64,000 nt of DNA from Neotamlana nanhaiensis (GCF_000943555.1 NZ_JTDV01000001.1:124001-188000); one strand, 5' to 3'. Shown: positions 8,477 through 18,500, counted from the first letter of the stretch. Notes: generated by a model from the letters alone, not told the origin. Numbers and translations are program-made.

Positions 8477-9718
8477 TTAGTTTCGTTTTCTCCAAAAATT
8501 GGCAAGTACAGAACCTGAAATATTCATCCACGGACTAAAAACAGCCGCTGCCAATCCTAAAGTAGCCAGTTTTCCCATCGCTCCTGCTAATCCAGATGCC
8601 ATTCCTCCGTTTTGTAAACCGACTTCAAAAGCAATAGTCTGACTTTGTTTTTTACTCAAACCTCCTATCCTACTGATGGCATACCCAAAAACATAACCTG
8701 CCGAATTGTGAAGAATAGCCGCTAAAAATAATAACAAGCCAATTTCGAGTAGGTTTTCGCTTCCTGCTGCGGTAGTGACTAACGTGAAATACACAATACC
8801 AAACATGGAAAATAACGGCATGTAACTATCAATTTTACAAAAGGATTTATAAACCATATGATATAAAACCCCAACAACAAAAGCAGCACATAAAAAGTTT
8901 ATAATAATGATTACGTTAGGCATCGTTTTACCAAAAATGGTTTCCGATAAAAACAGAACCAGTAACAACCAAAGTCCGCAAATCATAGAAATTTTAAAGA
9001 TAAATGCACGTGTTTTAGAATTATAGATTTTCAAAGCATCATGAATCATGGCGGCAATAAGTGGCACCAAAACTATTTTTACAATATTCATCATCATGGT
9101 GAGGAAATCAATTTCAATAAAGGTTCCTGCAAATACCTTCATTAAAAATGTTGTCATAATGGGTGCTGTTAAAGTTGAAATCGCTGTAACCGTAACCGAT
9201 AGCACCAAATCGCCTTTAGCAATATAAGTCATAACATTGGAAGCTAAACCACTACTACACGAGCCAATAAGCACAATTCCTGCTGCAATTTCGGGTTCAA
9301 ATTGAAACGCTTTTGCTATTAAAAATCCGATTACAGGCATAATAGTAAACTGGCATAATAATCCAACTAAAACACCTCTACCTGATTTTTTTATGCCTAT
9401 AAAATCCTTAATACTCATTTGGGTGCCCATACCAAACATAACCAATTGTACGATGATTAAAATGAGCCATTTATTTCGCAAATCGATACCACCTACATTT
9501 AAAATTTCTTTAGGATAGATTAATCCTGAAACTACCGCCGTAACAATCCAAAACGTGTATTGATAATTAGCTAATGCTTTTACCGAACCTATACCTATTG
9601 CAAAGGAAATTAACCCACAAACCACACATAATTTACTAAACCAATAGGTTTCAATACCGAATGAAATGGCAGAAACTAAAAGAAATAGAAAAGCTATGTA
9701 AAGAAAATATTTACGCAT
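8477..9718 (-). CDS. BASS-family (SBF-like) organic anion:sodium symporter
   Basis: A 413-residue integral membrane protein with about ten hydrophobic segments and very little soluble sequence. Family hallmarks are GSCSSGLASNVMTYIAKGD (around residues 152-170) and EVGLQNGGMASGLAG near the C terminus. These are the two crossover regions where bile acid/sodium symporters bind sodium and substrate. Members carry organic anions such as bile acids, pantoate and 2-keto acids. It follows the racemase-like gene after 77 nt that include a strong hairpin. Its position after a RuBisCO-like/kinase module suggests uptake of a monoanionic sugar acid, but this is inference. The protein is about 80-100 residues longer than many prokaryotic members, with extra N-terminal hydrophobic segments. 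Confidence 0.85.
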   Translation of the reverse strand: MRKYFLYIAFLFLLVSAISFGIETYWFSKLCVVCGLISFAIGIGSVKALANYQYTFWIVTAVVSGLIYPKEILNVGGIDLRNKWLILIIVQLVMFGMGTQMSIKDFIGIKKSGRGVLVGLLCQFTIMPVIGFLIAKAFQFEPEIAAGIVLIGSCSSGLASNVMTYIAKGDLVLSVTVTAISTLTAPIMTTFLMKVFAGTFIEIDFLTMMMNIVKIVLVPLIAAMIHDALKIYNSKTRAFIFKISMICGLWLLLVLFLSETIFGKTMPNVIIIINFLCAAFVVGVLYHMVYKSFCKIDSYMPLFSMFGIVYFTLVTTAAGSENLLEIGLLLFLAAILHNSAGYVFGYAISRIGGLSKKQSQTIAFEVGLQNGGMASGLAGAMGKLATLGLAAAVFSPWMNISGSVLANFWRKRN

Positions 9719-9747
9719 GGTGTGGTGGTTTTTGTTTAGTTGGATTG

Positions 9748-9779
9748 AAATCCGTCAGTTTTATATCTCTGACGGATTT
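9748..9779 (-). terminator. Strong hairpin after the racemase-like gene
   Basis: AAATCCGTCAG (9748-9758) and CTGACGGATTT (9769-9779) form a perfect 11-bp stem with a 10-nt loop, between the stop at 9796 and the next start at 9718. On the minus strand only a short T-stretch follows (ATTTCAATCC). It may act as a partial terminator or mRNA-stabilising element instead of a full stop. Confidence 0.6.
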
Positions 9780-9795
9780 TATGTTTCGAATTATT

Positions 9796-10458
9796 CTAAA
9801 AATAATCTTCAGCCAATTTTTTCATGGCAATAGCAGGACTTGCAAGAATGGGTACTACTTTTTCTTCGGCAGTTAAACCATCTACAACACGAGACATTGA
9901 TGCCTGAGCTAATACAATCACATCAACTTCTTTCATTAGTCCTTTTAAAGCAGATGCTACCATGGCATCGTGTTTTGCGCCATCACCGCTCATTAACGCT
10001 TCAAATGCGCCATCGCATAATTTTGAAGTAATTTCAACCTGCTTTCCTGCTACTTCTGCGCGACGTTTTACTAAATCGGTTGTAGGTTCTAAAGTAGTTG
10101 GCAATGTTGCAATCACACCTATTTTATTACTTGTTTTAACCGCTTCATCTGCCATAGCTTGATCTACGCGAATTACAGGCACTGTGCTTAAAGTTGCGCC
10201 AGTTTCTATAGCCACACCAATAGACGAGCAGGTCACCAAAATAACATCGGCACCAGCGTGTTCTGCGGCTTGAATGTGTTTAACCACACGAGCTGCGGTG
10301 TTTGCTTTTAATTCACCTTTTTTAATAACATCTTTAATTAAACTATCGTCTACAATGTTGAAGGTGTCTACGTTTTTTAAATAATCGTTTGTGAGTTGCT
10401 GAAACAAAGGCACCAATGTTGCCGAGGTATGTACAAATCCTAATTTTTTCGCTTTCAT
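9796..10458 (-). CDS. Asp/Glu/hydantoin racemase-like protein
   Basis: A 220-residue cytoplasmic protein without signal peptide. The fold family is recognisable from LVTCSSIGVAIE (Cys77) and the Rossmann-like segment KIGVIATLPTTLEPT (112-126). Two-cysteine racemases have a second catalytic Cys in the C-terminal half; here the equivalent strand reads IVLAQASMSRV (181-191) with no Cys. A classical two-base racemase is therefore unlikely. It is the third gene of a kinase/RuBisCO-like cluster (26 nt after the kinase), so it probably acts on the same sugar acid, perhaps as an isomerase, decarboxylase or lyase. The substrate is unknown. Confidence 0.8.
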   Translation of the reverse strand: MKAKKLGFVHTSATLVPLFQQLTNDYLKNVDTFNIVDDSLIKDVIKKGELKANTAARVVKHIQAAEHAGADVILVTCSSIGVAIETGATLSTVPVIRVDQAMADEAVKTSNKIGVIATLPTTLEPTTDLVKRRAEVAGKQVEITSKLCDGAFEALMSGDGAKHDAMVASALKGLMKEVDVIVLAQASMSRVVDGLTAEEKVVPILASPAIAMKKLAEDYF

Positions 10459-10484
10459 TTTATGAGTGTATTTCTTTTTAGTTT

Positions 10485-11870
10485 TTAATTAATTTTTTCT
10501 CCTTTTAGAACTTTTAAAAAATAATCTGGCGTTCCTACTTGTCCGCCTTTAAAATTAAGTTCTAAATTATTCACCAAAGCATCATCAGAAATGGCCTTAC
10601 ATAATGGCGCTCCTGGAGCCAAAGGTGCAATCATTTCTAGTGCTGAAATATGTAATTCTGAAGCAGCGTAACTCGATGTATCGCCACCTGCAAATAGAAT
10701 ACGTTTTAAATCGACTTGTTTTAGAACCTGTTTAGCAATTTCTCCCAACACAAAGCCGTAAGTAGAACTACAGGCATTTTGAATGGCTTCTTGAGCAATG
10801 CCTTGTGATTTGAAAATTTGTTCCGATTCTAAAATACGAGGATCGTTCGAGCCTTTGCTAGTATGCAAAACAACACTTTTACCTTGTTTCAAATAGCTTA
10901 CTATTTCTGAAACCACAGAAGCAATAATTTCTTTTTGTTTAGAAGAATTCACTGCTTCGCTTGGTAATGCTATCTCCTCAAAACCGTTTTTTACAGCATA
11001 TTCAATTTGTTTTTGAGTTACTGGCGAGCAACTTCCAGACAATACCAAAATAGGTCCGTTTTCGCCATAATGAGCACTCATTTCTTTAGCTGAAACGATA
11101 CCTTTTGAAGCCCAATCTAAACCTAATGCCATAGCAATGCCTGACGAACCTACCGAAAATAAGGTTTGTTTTTCGGCATAGGTATTAAAAACGCTTCCTA
11201 TGGTTTGCAAATGCGATGTATTTAAGCCATCAAAAAATAGAATTTCGGCTGAATTATTTTCAACTTCGCTTAGCACTTTTTCTACACCAGATTCCATTTT
11301 TGTAACATCAATTAAGTTTATAGATTTTTTGGTTTGTTTTGCCAAATGAGTTCTTAAATCACCATCCAAAGCTGGTGTTACGGGATGTTTACTCATAGAC
11401 GGGTGTTGATCGATTCTGTATATATCGCCATCGCCTGCTGTTCCCATTTTCGCAAAAAGATTTCCGAAAGCACAATAGCGACCTAAATGCGGTGCCGATG
11501 GCGAAACAAAAACAGTTTGCTGATTAAATACCGAACTTCCAACCGCAATGGCAGTACCTATATTGCCAACATGTGGAGCCGAATCGAATGTAGAACAGAC
11601 TTTATAATGCACGTGTTTAGGTGTAAAATTTTTTAATATTTTAAATGCAGGGTCAAGCTCTTCTTCCATAGCTTTGGGAGCCATCGAACGGCTTTTTCCC
11701 GCAATTCCAATGGCTTGAATATCTGGAAATTGCTCAACATCGGCTTTTGTTGGTTGTTTTAAAAACAAAATGGTTTTTAATCCCGCTAAGGTTAAAAACT
11801 CCAAAGCATCGGTGGAGCCTGTAAAGTCATCACCGTAAAAACCTAATAATATGTTGTTTTGCCCCGTCAT
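10485..11870 (-). CDS. Four-carbon acid sugar kinase family (DUF1537; OiaK/OtnK/DtnK-like)
   Basis: A 461-residue cytoplasmic protein. The N-terminal substrate domain begins LLGFYGDDFTGSTDALEFL (8-26), the DDFTG signature of the family. The C-terminal nucleotide-binding domain carries LFAGGDTSSYAASEL. Characterised relatives phosphorylate D-threonate, L-erythronate, 3-oxo-tetronates and, in apiose catabolism, 3-oxo-isoapionate. The stop codon of the RuBisCO-like gene abuts this start with no gap, so the two are translationally coupled. Kinase plus RuBisCO-like protein is the pairing described for apionate breakdown, which makes an OiaK-type role the leading guess. Sequence alone does not exclude a tetronate kinase. 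Confidence 0.85.
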   Translation of the reverse strand: MTGQNNILLGFYGDDFTGSTDALEFLTLAGLKTILFLKQPTKADVEQFPDIQAIGIAGKSRSMAPKAMEEELDPAFKILKNFTPKHVHYKVCSTFDSAPHVGNIGTAIAVGSSVFNQQTVFVSPSAPHLGRYCAFGNLFAKMGTAGDGDIYRIDQHPSMSKHPVTPALDGDLRTHLAKQTKKSINLIDVTKMESGVEKVLSEVENNSAEILFFDGLNTSHLQTIGSVFNTYAEKQTLFSVGSSGIAMALGLDWASKGIVSAKEMSAHYGENGPILVLSGSCSPVTQKQIEYAVKNGFEEIALPSEAVNSSKQKEIIASVVSEIVSYLKQGKSVVLHTSKGSNDPRILESEQIFKSQGIAQEAIQNACSSTYGFVLGEIAKQVLKQVDLKRILFAGGDTSSYAASELHISALEMIAPLAPGAPLCKAISDDALVNNLELNFKGGQVGTPDYFLKVLKGEKIN

Positions 11871-13112
11871 TTACTTTTTAAATTTCTTTACCGAAGCTGC
11901 AAACTCCTCATGTTTTGCTGCTGTTTCTTCTAAAGTTAAACCTTCTACGGCGCCTTTCCAAGCTTGCTGTAATGCCGTTACGCCTGCTTTTGGACCTAAC
12001 GGATGCGCTAAAATACCGCCTCCTGCCATGTAGAGTAAATCTGTTGTTTGTGTGCGTCTGTAGGTTTCAAATGCTTGTCCGCCCCATTGCCCCGATGAAA
12101 CCACAGGACAAATTTCATCGTTTCCAAACATTGGTTTTAAACAGGATTTTATTGAGGTTACTACAGAATCGTCCGATTCCCAAAATTTATTTTGAATGCC
12201 ATTTACATGCAACTGATCTACACCTGCTAAGCGTTGTAATTTTTGATACGCTGGAAATTCAATTCCTAATAACGGATGCCTATTCATCATGCCCCAACCG
12301 TTTCTGTGGCCATGAATTACCAGTTCACCTCTGTCGCACAATTTTTTTGTTGCTGCTAAACCAACACTGTTTACGCTAATCATAGCGCAACTTCCTCCTT
12401 CCGTAACAATGGTATCGTAGTGTTTTTGCATTTGGTCTATTTCATCGGAAATATTGAAGGCATACATTACCTTTTTACCTGTTTTTTGTTCGTTATCCCG
12501 AATGATCTCCATAATGCCTTTTACACGTTCTTCAAATGGTGAATTTGCTGCAGACCCCATTAATTCATCATCTTTTATAAAATCAATACCTGCTTCAATT
12601 AACGATTTCACCAAATTTGCGGTTTCTGAAACCGACATACCTATACTTGGTTTTATGATGGTACCAATCATGGGTCTGTCTCCTACACCACACGATTGTT
12701 TTGAACCTTTGATACCGAATTTTGGTCCCGAAAAATGATTTTTAAACGAATCTGGCACTTCTAAATCCATCAGCTTTAAACCTGTAAACTGACTGATTTC
12801 ATACAAATTACCTTGAAGCGTGCTTACCAAAACAGGTAAATTATACCCGAAGTTTTCAATAGACCAACTCACCTTTACTTTAGCACGTTGGTATTTTTTT
12901 CCTGGTATGGAATTTCCTGGAATTGAAGGATTATCAGCTATATCAAGTAGTTGTAAATCTTCAACACGTGCAGCAAACCGTTGTTTTAACTCCTCAGTTT
13001 CACCCGGAACAGAAACAAAAGTTCCTGAAGATTGCTCACCAGCTAAAACGGCTGCGGCATGTTCTACATCATAAGGTGTTTCGATATAATATTCAGCAAA
13101 AACTCTTTCCAT
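11871..13112 (-). CDS. RuBisCO-like protein (form IV; OiaX/OiaT-type candidate)
   Basis: A 413-residue RuBisCO large-chain homologue. Active-site elements present are GTIIKPSIG (Lys154), GIDFIKDDE (Lys180 for carbamylation with Asp182 and Glu183 as metal ligands), HGHRNGWG (267-274), HVNGIQNKF with Lys309 at the loop-6 position, SSGQWGGQ (339-346) and AGGGILAHPLG (363-373). Loop 6 lacks the GKxEG form of true RuBisCO, and there is no small subunit or phosphoribulokinase nearby, so carbon fixation is unlikely. RuBisCO-like proteins next to DUF1537 kinases act as decarboxylase or transcarboxylase/hydrolase on 3-oxo-isoapionate 4-phosphate in apiose catabolism. That reaction type is the best hypothesis, strengthened by the GH140 gene in the same locus. 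It follows the GH2 gene by 8 nt. Confidence 0.87.
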   Translation of the reverse strand: MERVFAEYYIETPYDVEHAAAVLAGEQSSGTFVSVPGETEELKQRFAARVEDLQLLDIADNPSIPGNSIPGKKYQRAKVKVSWSIENFGYNLPVLVSTLQGNLYEISQFTGLKLMDLEVPDSFKNHFSGPKFGIKGSKQSCGVGDRPMIGTIIKPSIGMSVSETANLVKSLIEAGIDFIKDDELMGSAANSPFEERVKGIMEIIRDNEQKTGKKVMYAFNISDEIDQMQKHYDTIVTEGGSCAMISVNSVGLAATKKLCDRGELVIHGHRNGWGMMNRHPLLGIEFPAYQKLQRLAGVDQLHVNGIQNKFWESDDSVVTSIKSCLKPMFGNDEICPVVSSGQWGGQAFETYRRTQTTDLLYMAGGGILAHPLGPKAGVTALQQAWKGAVEGLTLEETAAKHEEFAASVKKFKK

Positions 13113-13120
13113 CTTTCTAA

Positions 13121-15541
13121 TTAATTTGACGTATTTATGGTAATGCTTTTAGAAGTCAACCCGTTGGAAATTGCTGTTAATTCAATGTTTTCAAGTTTTC
13201 CGTTCGATTGAATGATTACCAAACACTTTCCGTTATAAGCTTTTCTGTAATTGGCTTTGAAAGGCTCTAAACTGGCTTGATAACCGTTGTCAACACCAAC
13301 AATTTTTCCACCGCCAGAAACTTCAAATTCAATTAAATTATCGGCATTTGGCACTAAATTATTACCTTCATCTAACACATTAACGGCCACATAAACCAAA
13401 TCATAATAATCGTTTTTAATGGTTGTTTTGTGTGGTTCTAATTCCAATTTAGTAGCCTCAAAAGCGGTGTGTATTTCCTTTTCTAAAACGGTCGTTCCAT
13501 TTTTTCTGGACACTGCTTTTAGTGTTCCTGCTTCAAAAGGCACTTGCCACATCACGTGTAAATCGTCATTTTCTTTTGATTTTTTCCCTAAAGATGTTCC
13601 GTTTAAAAACAATTCAACTTCATCAGCATTGTTGTAATACGCCCAAACATCCACGGTTTGTCCCGCTTCCCAGTTCCAATGCGGAAAAATATGTAAAACA
13701 TCTTTTTTACTCCATTCACTTTGGTACATGTAATACACATCCTTTGGGAAGCCTGCTAAATCAACAATTCCGAAGTAAGAACTACGCGCAGGATACGGAT
13801 ACGGAATAGGTTCGCCAATGTAATCGAAACCCGTCCAAATAAACGTTCCCGCTATGTAATCTCGGGCTTTTACCGCTTTCCAACTTTCCTCGTGTGTAGC
13901 ACCCCAATAAGCCGAAACTTGATCGTAAGCCGAAACCGTTAAATCGTCGTTGCCATCAAAAGGTTGGTTATGCGCTGGTGGCCATCGTTTTATTTCAGTT
14001 GATGGCAAATCGTAATGTCCTCGGGTTTCTAATGCCGAAACACTTTCGGAAGCAATAATTTTCTGTCCTTTAAAATTTTTAGGAAAACTGTCGTAATCGG
14101 CGTGTTTGTAATTAAATCCTAATAAATCCAACGCTTCAGACTGATAAATAAAGTTTTTTTCTGGAACATTTTCGGTCAATGCGCAAGTTACCGGTCTAGT
14201 TTTATCTAAACTTTTCACAATGTTTACCAACTTTTTAGTTATGGAAACGCCTGTACTGTCAAACTGTTCGCGAATTTCGTTACCAATGCTCCACATCATT
14301 ACCGACGGGAAATTTCTATCGCGTTTTACAAAATCTTTTAAATCTTGCTCATGCCATTCGTCCCAATACAAATTATAATCGGCTTTTACTTTTTTCTTTT
14401 TCCAAACATCAAAAGCTTCAACTTGCACAATAAAACCCATGTCGTCACACAGTTCTAAAAGCTCTAACGACGACGGATTATGAGATACACGAATGGCATT
14501 TACACCCATATCTTTCATAATTTGAAGTTTGCGTTTTATAGCCTCGTAATTGGCAACCGCACCTAAAGCACCATTATCGTGATGCAAGCAAACCCCACGC
14601 ATTTTAGTCGGTTTACCGTTTAATGAAAAGCCTTTTTCAGCATCAAAATTGAAAAATCGAAAACCTAAAGGTGTTTCATAATCATCAACCAAGTGGTCGT
14701 TTTCAAAAACTTTGGTTACTATTTTATATAAATATGGATTTTCGGTATCCCACAAATTAGGGTTTAAAACTTCAAAATTTTGATTGTTGACTGCTAATGA
14801 GTTTTTAGCAATTTCACCTTCAGAAGTAACCGAAGCCACTTCTAAATTTTCAGCATTTAAAATTGTACTAACTAATTTGAATTGCTTTTTGATTTCAGAA
14901 TCATTCTGAAGCGTAACCTCTAGATTTACAGTTCCTTTTTCTGTTGAAATTTCAGGCGTGGTAACATACGTGCCCCAGTGTGCAACATGTAATTTTTCGG
15001 TGGTAACTAAACGCACATTTCGGTAAATTCCAGAACCCGAATACCAACGCGAATTGGGCTGTTCAGAATTATCAACTTTTACAGCAATAACATTGGTTGC
15101 ATTACCAAAATTTAAGTGGTCGCTTAAATCATAGGCAAACGAAATATAACCGTTTGGGCGAATGCCTAAATAATGGCCATTTATCCAAACTTCGCTTTTA
15201 CGATAGACGCCATCGAATTCAATAGAAATGATCTTGTTTTTGTTGGTTTCTGAAAGTTTAAACGTTTTTCTGTACCAAGCAACACCTGTCGGTAAAGCGC
15301 CGCCTTCTGGTTTTGCAGGATGTTCTTCGCTAAAATCGCCTTCAATACTCCAATCGTGAGGCAAGTTTAAAGTTCTCCAATCGTCACTTTTAAAAGTTGA
15401 ATCGACCGCCTTCGGAAAATCACCTAATTGAAATTGCCAATTGAAGTTAAAATCTTCAACTATTCTTGCCCGTTTTTCATCTTGTTTACAGGAAAAACAC
15501 AAGATTAAAAAACTACTTAATATCAACAACCATTGTTTCAT
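13121..15541 (-). CDS. GH2 beta-galactosidase-like lipoprotein with DUF4982-type module
   Basis: About 806 residues. I chose the ATG at 15541 because it begins an ideal lipoprotein signal (MKQWLLILSSFLILCFSC) and leaves a 19-nt gap; the upstream ATG at 15583 would overlap the previous gene. Domain order is sugar-binding sandwich, immunoglobulin-like sandwich, TIM barrel, then a DUF4982-like domain and a C-terminal Ig-like domain (VDNGYQASLEPFKANYRKAYNGK). The acid/base is the Glu in WSIGNE (about 422) and the nucleophile probably the Glu in IIASES (about 499). GH2 exo-enzymes release beta-galactose, beta-glucuronic acid or alpha-L-arabinopyranose; the substrate here is undetermined. Confidence 0.88.
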   Translation of the reverse strand: MKQWLLILSSFLILCFSCKQDEKRARIVEDFNFNWQFQLGDFPKAVDSTFKSDDWRTLNLPHDWSIEGDFSEEHPAKPEGGALPTGVAWYRKTFKLSETNKNKIISIEFDGVYRKSEVWINGHYLGIRPNGYISFAYDLSDHLNFGNATNVIAVKVDNSEQPNSRWYSGSGIYRNVRLVTTEKLHVAHWGTYVTTPEISTEKGTVNLEVTLQNDSEIKKQFKLVSTILNAENLEVASVTSEGEIAKNSLAVNNQNFEVLNPNLWDTENPYLYKIVTKVFENDHLVDDYETPLGFRFFNFDAEKGFSLNGKPTKMRGVCLHHDNGALGAVANYEAIKRKLQIMKDMGVNAIRVSHNPSSLELLELCDDMGFIVQVEAFDVWKKKKVKADYNLYWDEWHEQDLKDFVKRDRNFPSVMMWSIGNEIREQFDSTGVSITKKLVNIVKSLDKTRPVTCALTENVPEKNFIYQSEALDLLGFNYKHADYDSFPKNFKGQKIIASESVSALETRGHYDLPSTEIKRWPPAHNQPFDGNDDLTVSAYDQVSAYWGATHEESWKAVKARDYIAGTFIWTGFDYIGEPIPYPYPARSSYFGIVDLAGFPKDVYYMYQSEWSKKDVLHIFPHWNWEAGQTVDVWAYYNNADEVELFLNGTSLGKKSKENDDLHVMWQVPFEAGTLKAVSRKNGTTVLEKEIHTAFEATKLELEPHKTTIKNDYYDLVYVAVNVLDEGNNLVPNADNLIEFEVSGGGKIVGVDNGYQASLEPFKANYRKAYNGKCLVIIQSNGKLENIELTAISNGLTSKSITINTSN

Positions 15542-15560
15542 GTTCTTTCTACTTTTTATT

Positions 15561-18500
15561 TTATTGAAATTCGAAAGATTCAATTCGTAACCCTTTCATG
15601 TTATTAGATTCTAATGTTATTTTATACGTTCCGGCATTAATAAATCCGCCAGAAGTGGTATTTAAAACCTTCCATTTATCATTTCTAATCGGAAATTCTA
15701 TATCATCATTTCGCAATAAAATTCCGTTGGCATCTTCAATTTTTAAGCGCACTTTTACAGGATGATTATTCATATTCATGAAACGATAACGCATCAAATA
15801 AATATTGGCAACTCCAGGATTTACGGTAAACGTGATGCTATTTTGCGCGTTTTCGGTAAACTCGACGTAATCACTTTTCTTAAAAAAGGCTTTGGTAACA
15901 CCTGTTCCAGAGGTTTGTGCATTTTCGGCTTCTAATTTTAGCACCGGTCTATCATCATGTTCTTCCATATTGTATTCTGGAACAACAGCAATGGTTGAAG
16001 GGTTTTCTCCTTTTTTAAAAGCAAACGAAACAACCTCGCCTTGTTTTGCTTGTTTTTTGTAAACATTGAATTGTTGCCCTAACGAATTTTGAACTGTATC
16101 AGACGTTTTTTCGAAAGCATTTAACCAAGTTGATTTTGGATTTTCAGCGGTTTCAAACACATAAACAGTTGCATTTTCTTTTGAAGTAAATTGTCCTGAA
16201 ATTGGTTTATTGATGTTCTTTGAAAACTTGATATAATCTGCTCCAAAAACTTCGGAAGGCAGACTCGCAAAGCTAACTTCTGAATTTAAAAATTGCTTGT
16301 CGGTTATATTTAACCATGAGGCAATTTCTGCGGAACTATTTACGGAAAGATTGATAATATTTTTTGATGAAGGTTTTGCCGGCGTAATCTCTTTGTCTTT
16401 AGTTGAAATGGCAATTGCCGAAATAACCGCTTGACCTGATGCTACTTTTGGAAAATGAATCACAATTTTTCCATGTTCACTTTTCACTTGATACGTTTTC
16501 TTAAGTGCAGCATCATGACCAACTTCGCTCCAAATATCTACGTTTTTTTCAACTATTTTTCCATTAATGGCAATATCAAAAAGGCGCCAAGATTCACAGT
16601 TCATATTTTCGTCAGTACCATACCATGGTTCTATAAAAAATAACTCCACTTGATAATCACCTTCTGGTGCTGGAAACTCATATTTTAATTGATTCGCGCC
16701 GTATCGAAAATCTTGAAATAGCTTCCAGTCTTTGGTGTTTTTTATAGGATCGTAAGTTTGTCTTTTGCTGGCATAAAAAGCTGGAAGGTTTTCAAAACTA
16801 TCTGTCCATGACAAAGAACCCCAAGTAGCTTCAGATGTTTTATGCACATCAGCTAACCATAAATTTCCGTTTGTATCTTCATAATCAGAGCCGCCACAAT
16901 TAACACGATACAAGTAATTAGATTCGGTTTCTGGCTCTAAAATGGTATTTGTTTCGGTTTCTAGTTTTTCAAAATGTGGCGCTTTTGGCAACTGGTTTAA
17001 CACGATATAATCTTTTGCAACAGGTTTGCCATCAACATATCCAACGGCGTACAACACATTGAAATTAATCGGTACGTTATTCCATTGAAAATGTTTCCCT
17101 AATCCTGGGTTTTTAAGTTTTCCTAACGATATATTTTCAACATCATTAAACAACTCCACTTCATCGCAATTTGAGTATACATCGATACCATTTTTAACCC
17201 CAACATCATTCCAACGTGTTGGCCACGAATGAGACACGATATAGACCATCGGTTCCGTTTTATTTGAAACATAATTGGCACGATACATATAAAATGCATC
17301 GGTTGGTTCGCCCCAAATAGTAAAAATACCTTTGTAATTTACTGGGCCTACTTTATCGATATCACGATAACCTTCACCATTTTGCGAACGCCCTGGATTT
17401 TCGTGTGAATACAATAACCAATGGTATTGCCCAACAATACTATCGCGCACCGATTCTGCTTCTCGCACCTTAATTTCCATAAGTTGTGCAAAACGGTTTT
17501 CGCTGTAAATGCCTTTTTGGTTGAATTCACCTTCGGTGTGCAAATCTGCCGAACGCCATGCCCCATATTCGCCGTTTAACAACTGTTCAGTCATTTCTTC
17601 ACCGTAATTATAAGGATCGCCACCGTAAGTTCCTGACCAGTTTTGTATCACGTTCCAATCGGTGCCTTCGCCACCATTACAAGTGGTAACAAGGCGTTGT
17701 TGCGCCGATGTTGGATCGAGTTCGCGTATAATTTGCGTGCATTCTTCAGCGAAAACTTTAGGAATGGTACTTTCATTTTGCAAGCCCCACATCACCACCG
17801 ACGGATTATTACGACGCTCTTTTATCCATTCCTTTAAAAGGGTTTTAAAGTTTTCTTTAAACTCAGGCGTGTCGTACCAAATATGTGCCGAAAACTGACT
17901 CCAAAACAAAATACCTTCTGCATCTAAATGTTCTTGATATCGCAAATTATGTGGTTGGTGCCCTTCACGAAAGGCATTATAACCCGCAGCTTTTACTTGC
18001 GATATTCGGCTTTGAACTTCCTCGGATGAAAAAGAATGACTTTTACCAATACTGTGTTCGTACTCGCAGGTACCGTTTATAAAAAACGGTTCGCCGTTTA
18101 TGTAAAATCGATTATCCTCACCTTCTCTATTAATTGGCCAACTTACCCAACGCATGCCATAAGGTGTGGTTTGCGCATCGATCAACTCACCATTTTCATA
18201 AACTTTTGTAGATAGTTGATACAAATACGGGTTTTTAGGCGACCATAAATTCGGGGTTTTAATTTCGGGTAGGGTTTGCTTGATGGTTTTTAGATCTGAA
18301 AAGTTTTCAAGTTTCGTTTCAACTGAAGTAACTTCAGCGCCTTCTGCGTCTAGTAAACTATTTTCAATCGTGATGGTTTTTGCTGAATTACTGTAGTTCT
18401 TAAGCTCCGTAGTAATATTTACTGTTGCGTTTTTTTTGCTGATATTTTCATTCCAAATATGAACGCCAAAAGGTTCGATTCTAACACTATTCGTTACAAT

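Noticed and set aside
11915-12379. Plus-strand open frame of 154 codons opposite the RuBisCO-like gene
   Set aside because: Leu/Arg-rich antisense frame with no family features; the minus-strand RuBisCO motifs explain the region.
11871-13112. True carbon-fixing RuBisCO
   Set aside because: No small subunit or phosphoribulokinase is nearby, loop 6 lacks the GKxEG form, and the kinase neighbour points to sugar-acid catabolism.
15541-15583. Longer start for the 806-residue GH2 protein
   Set aside because: It would overlap the upstream gene and put a charged stretch before the lipoprotein signal.
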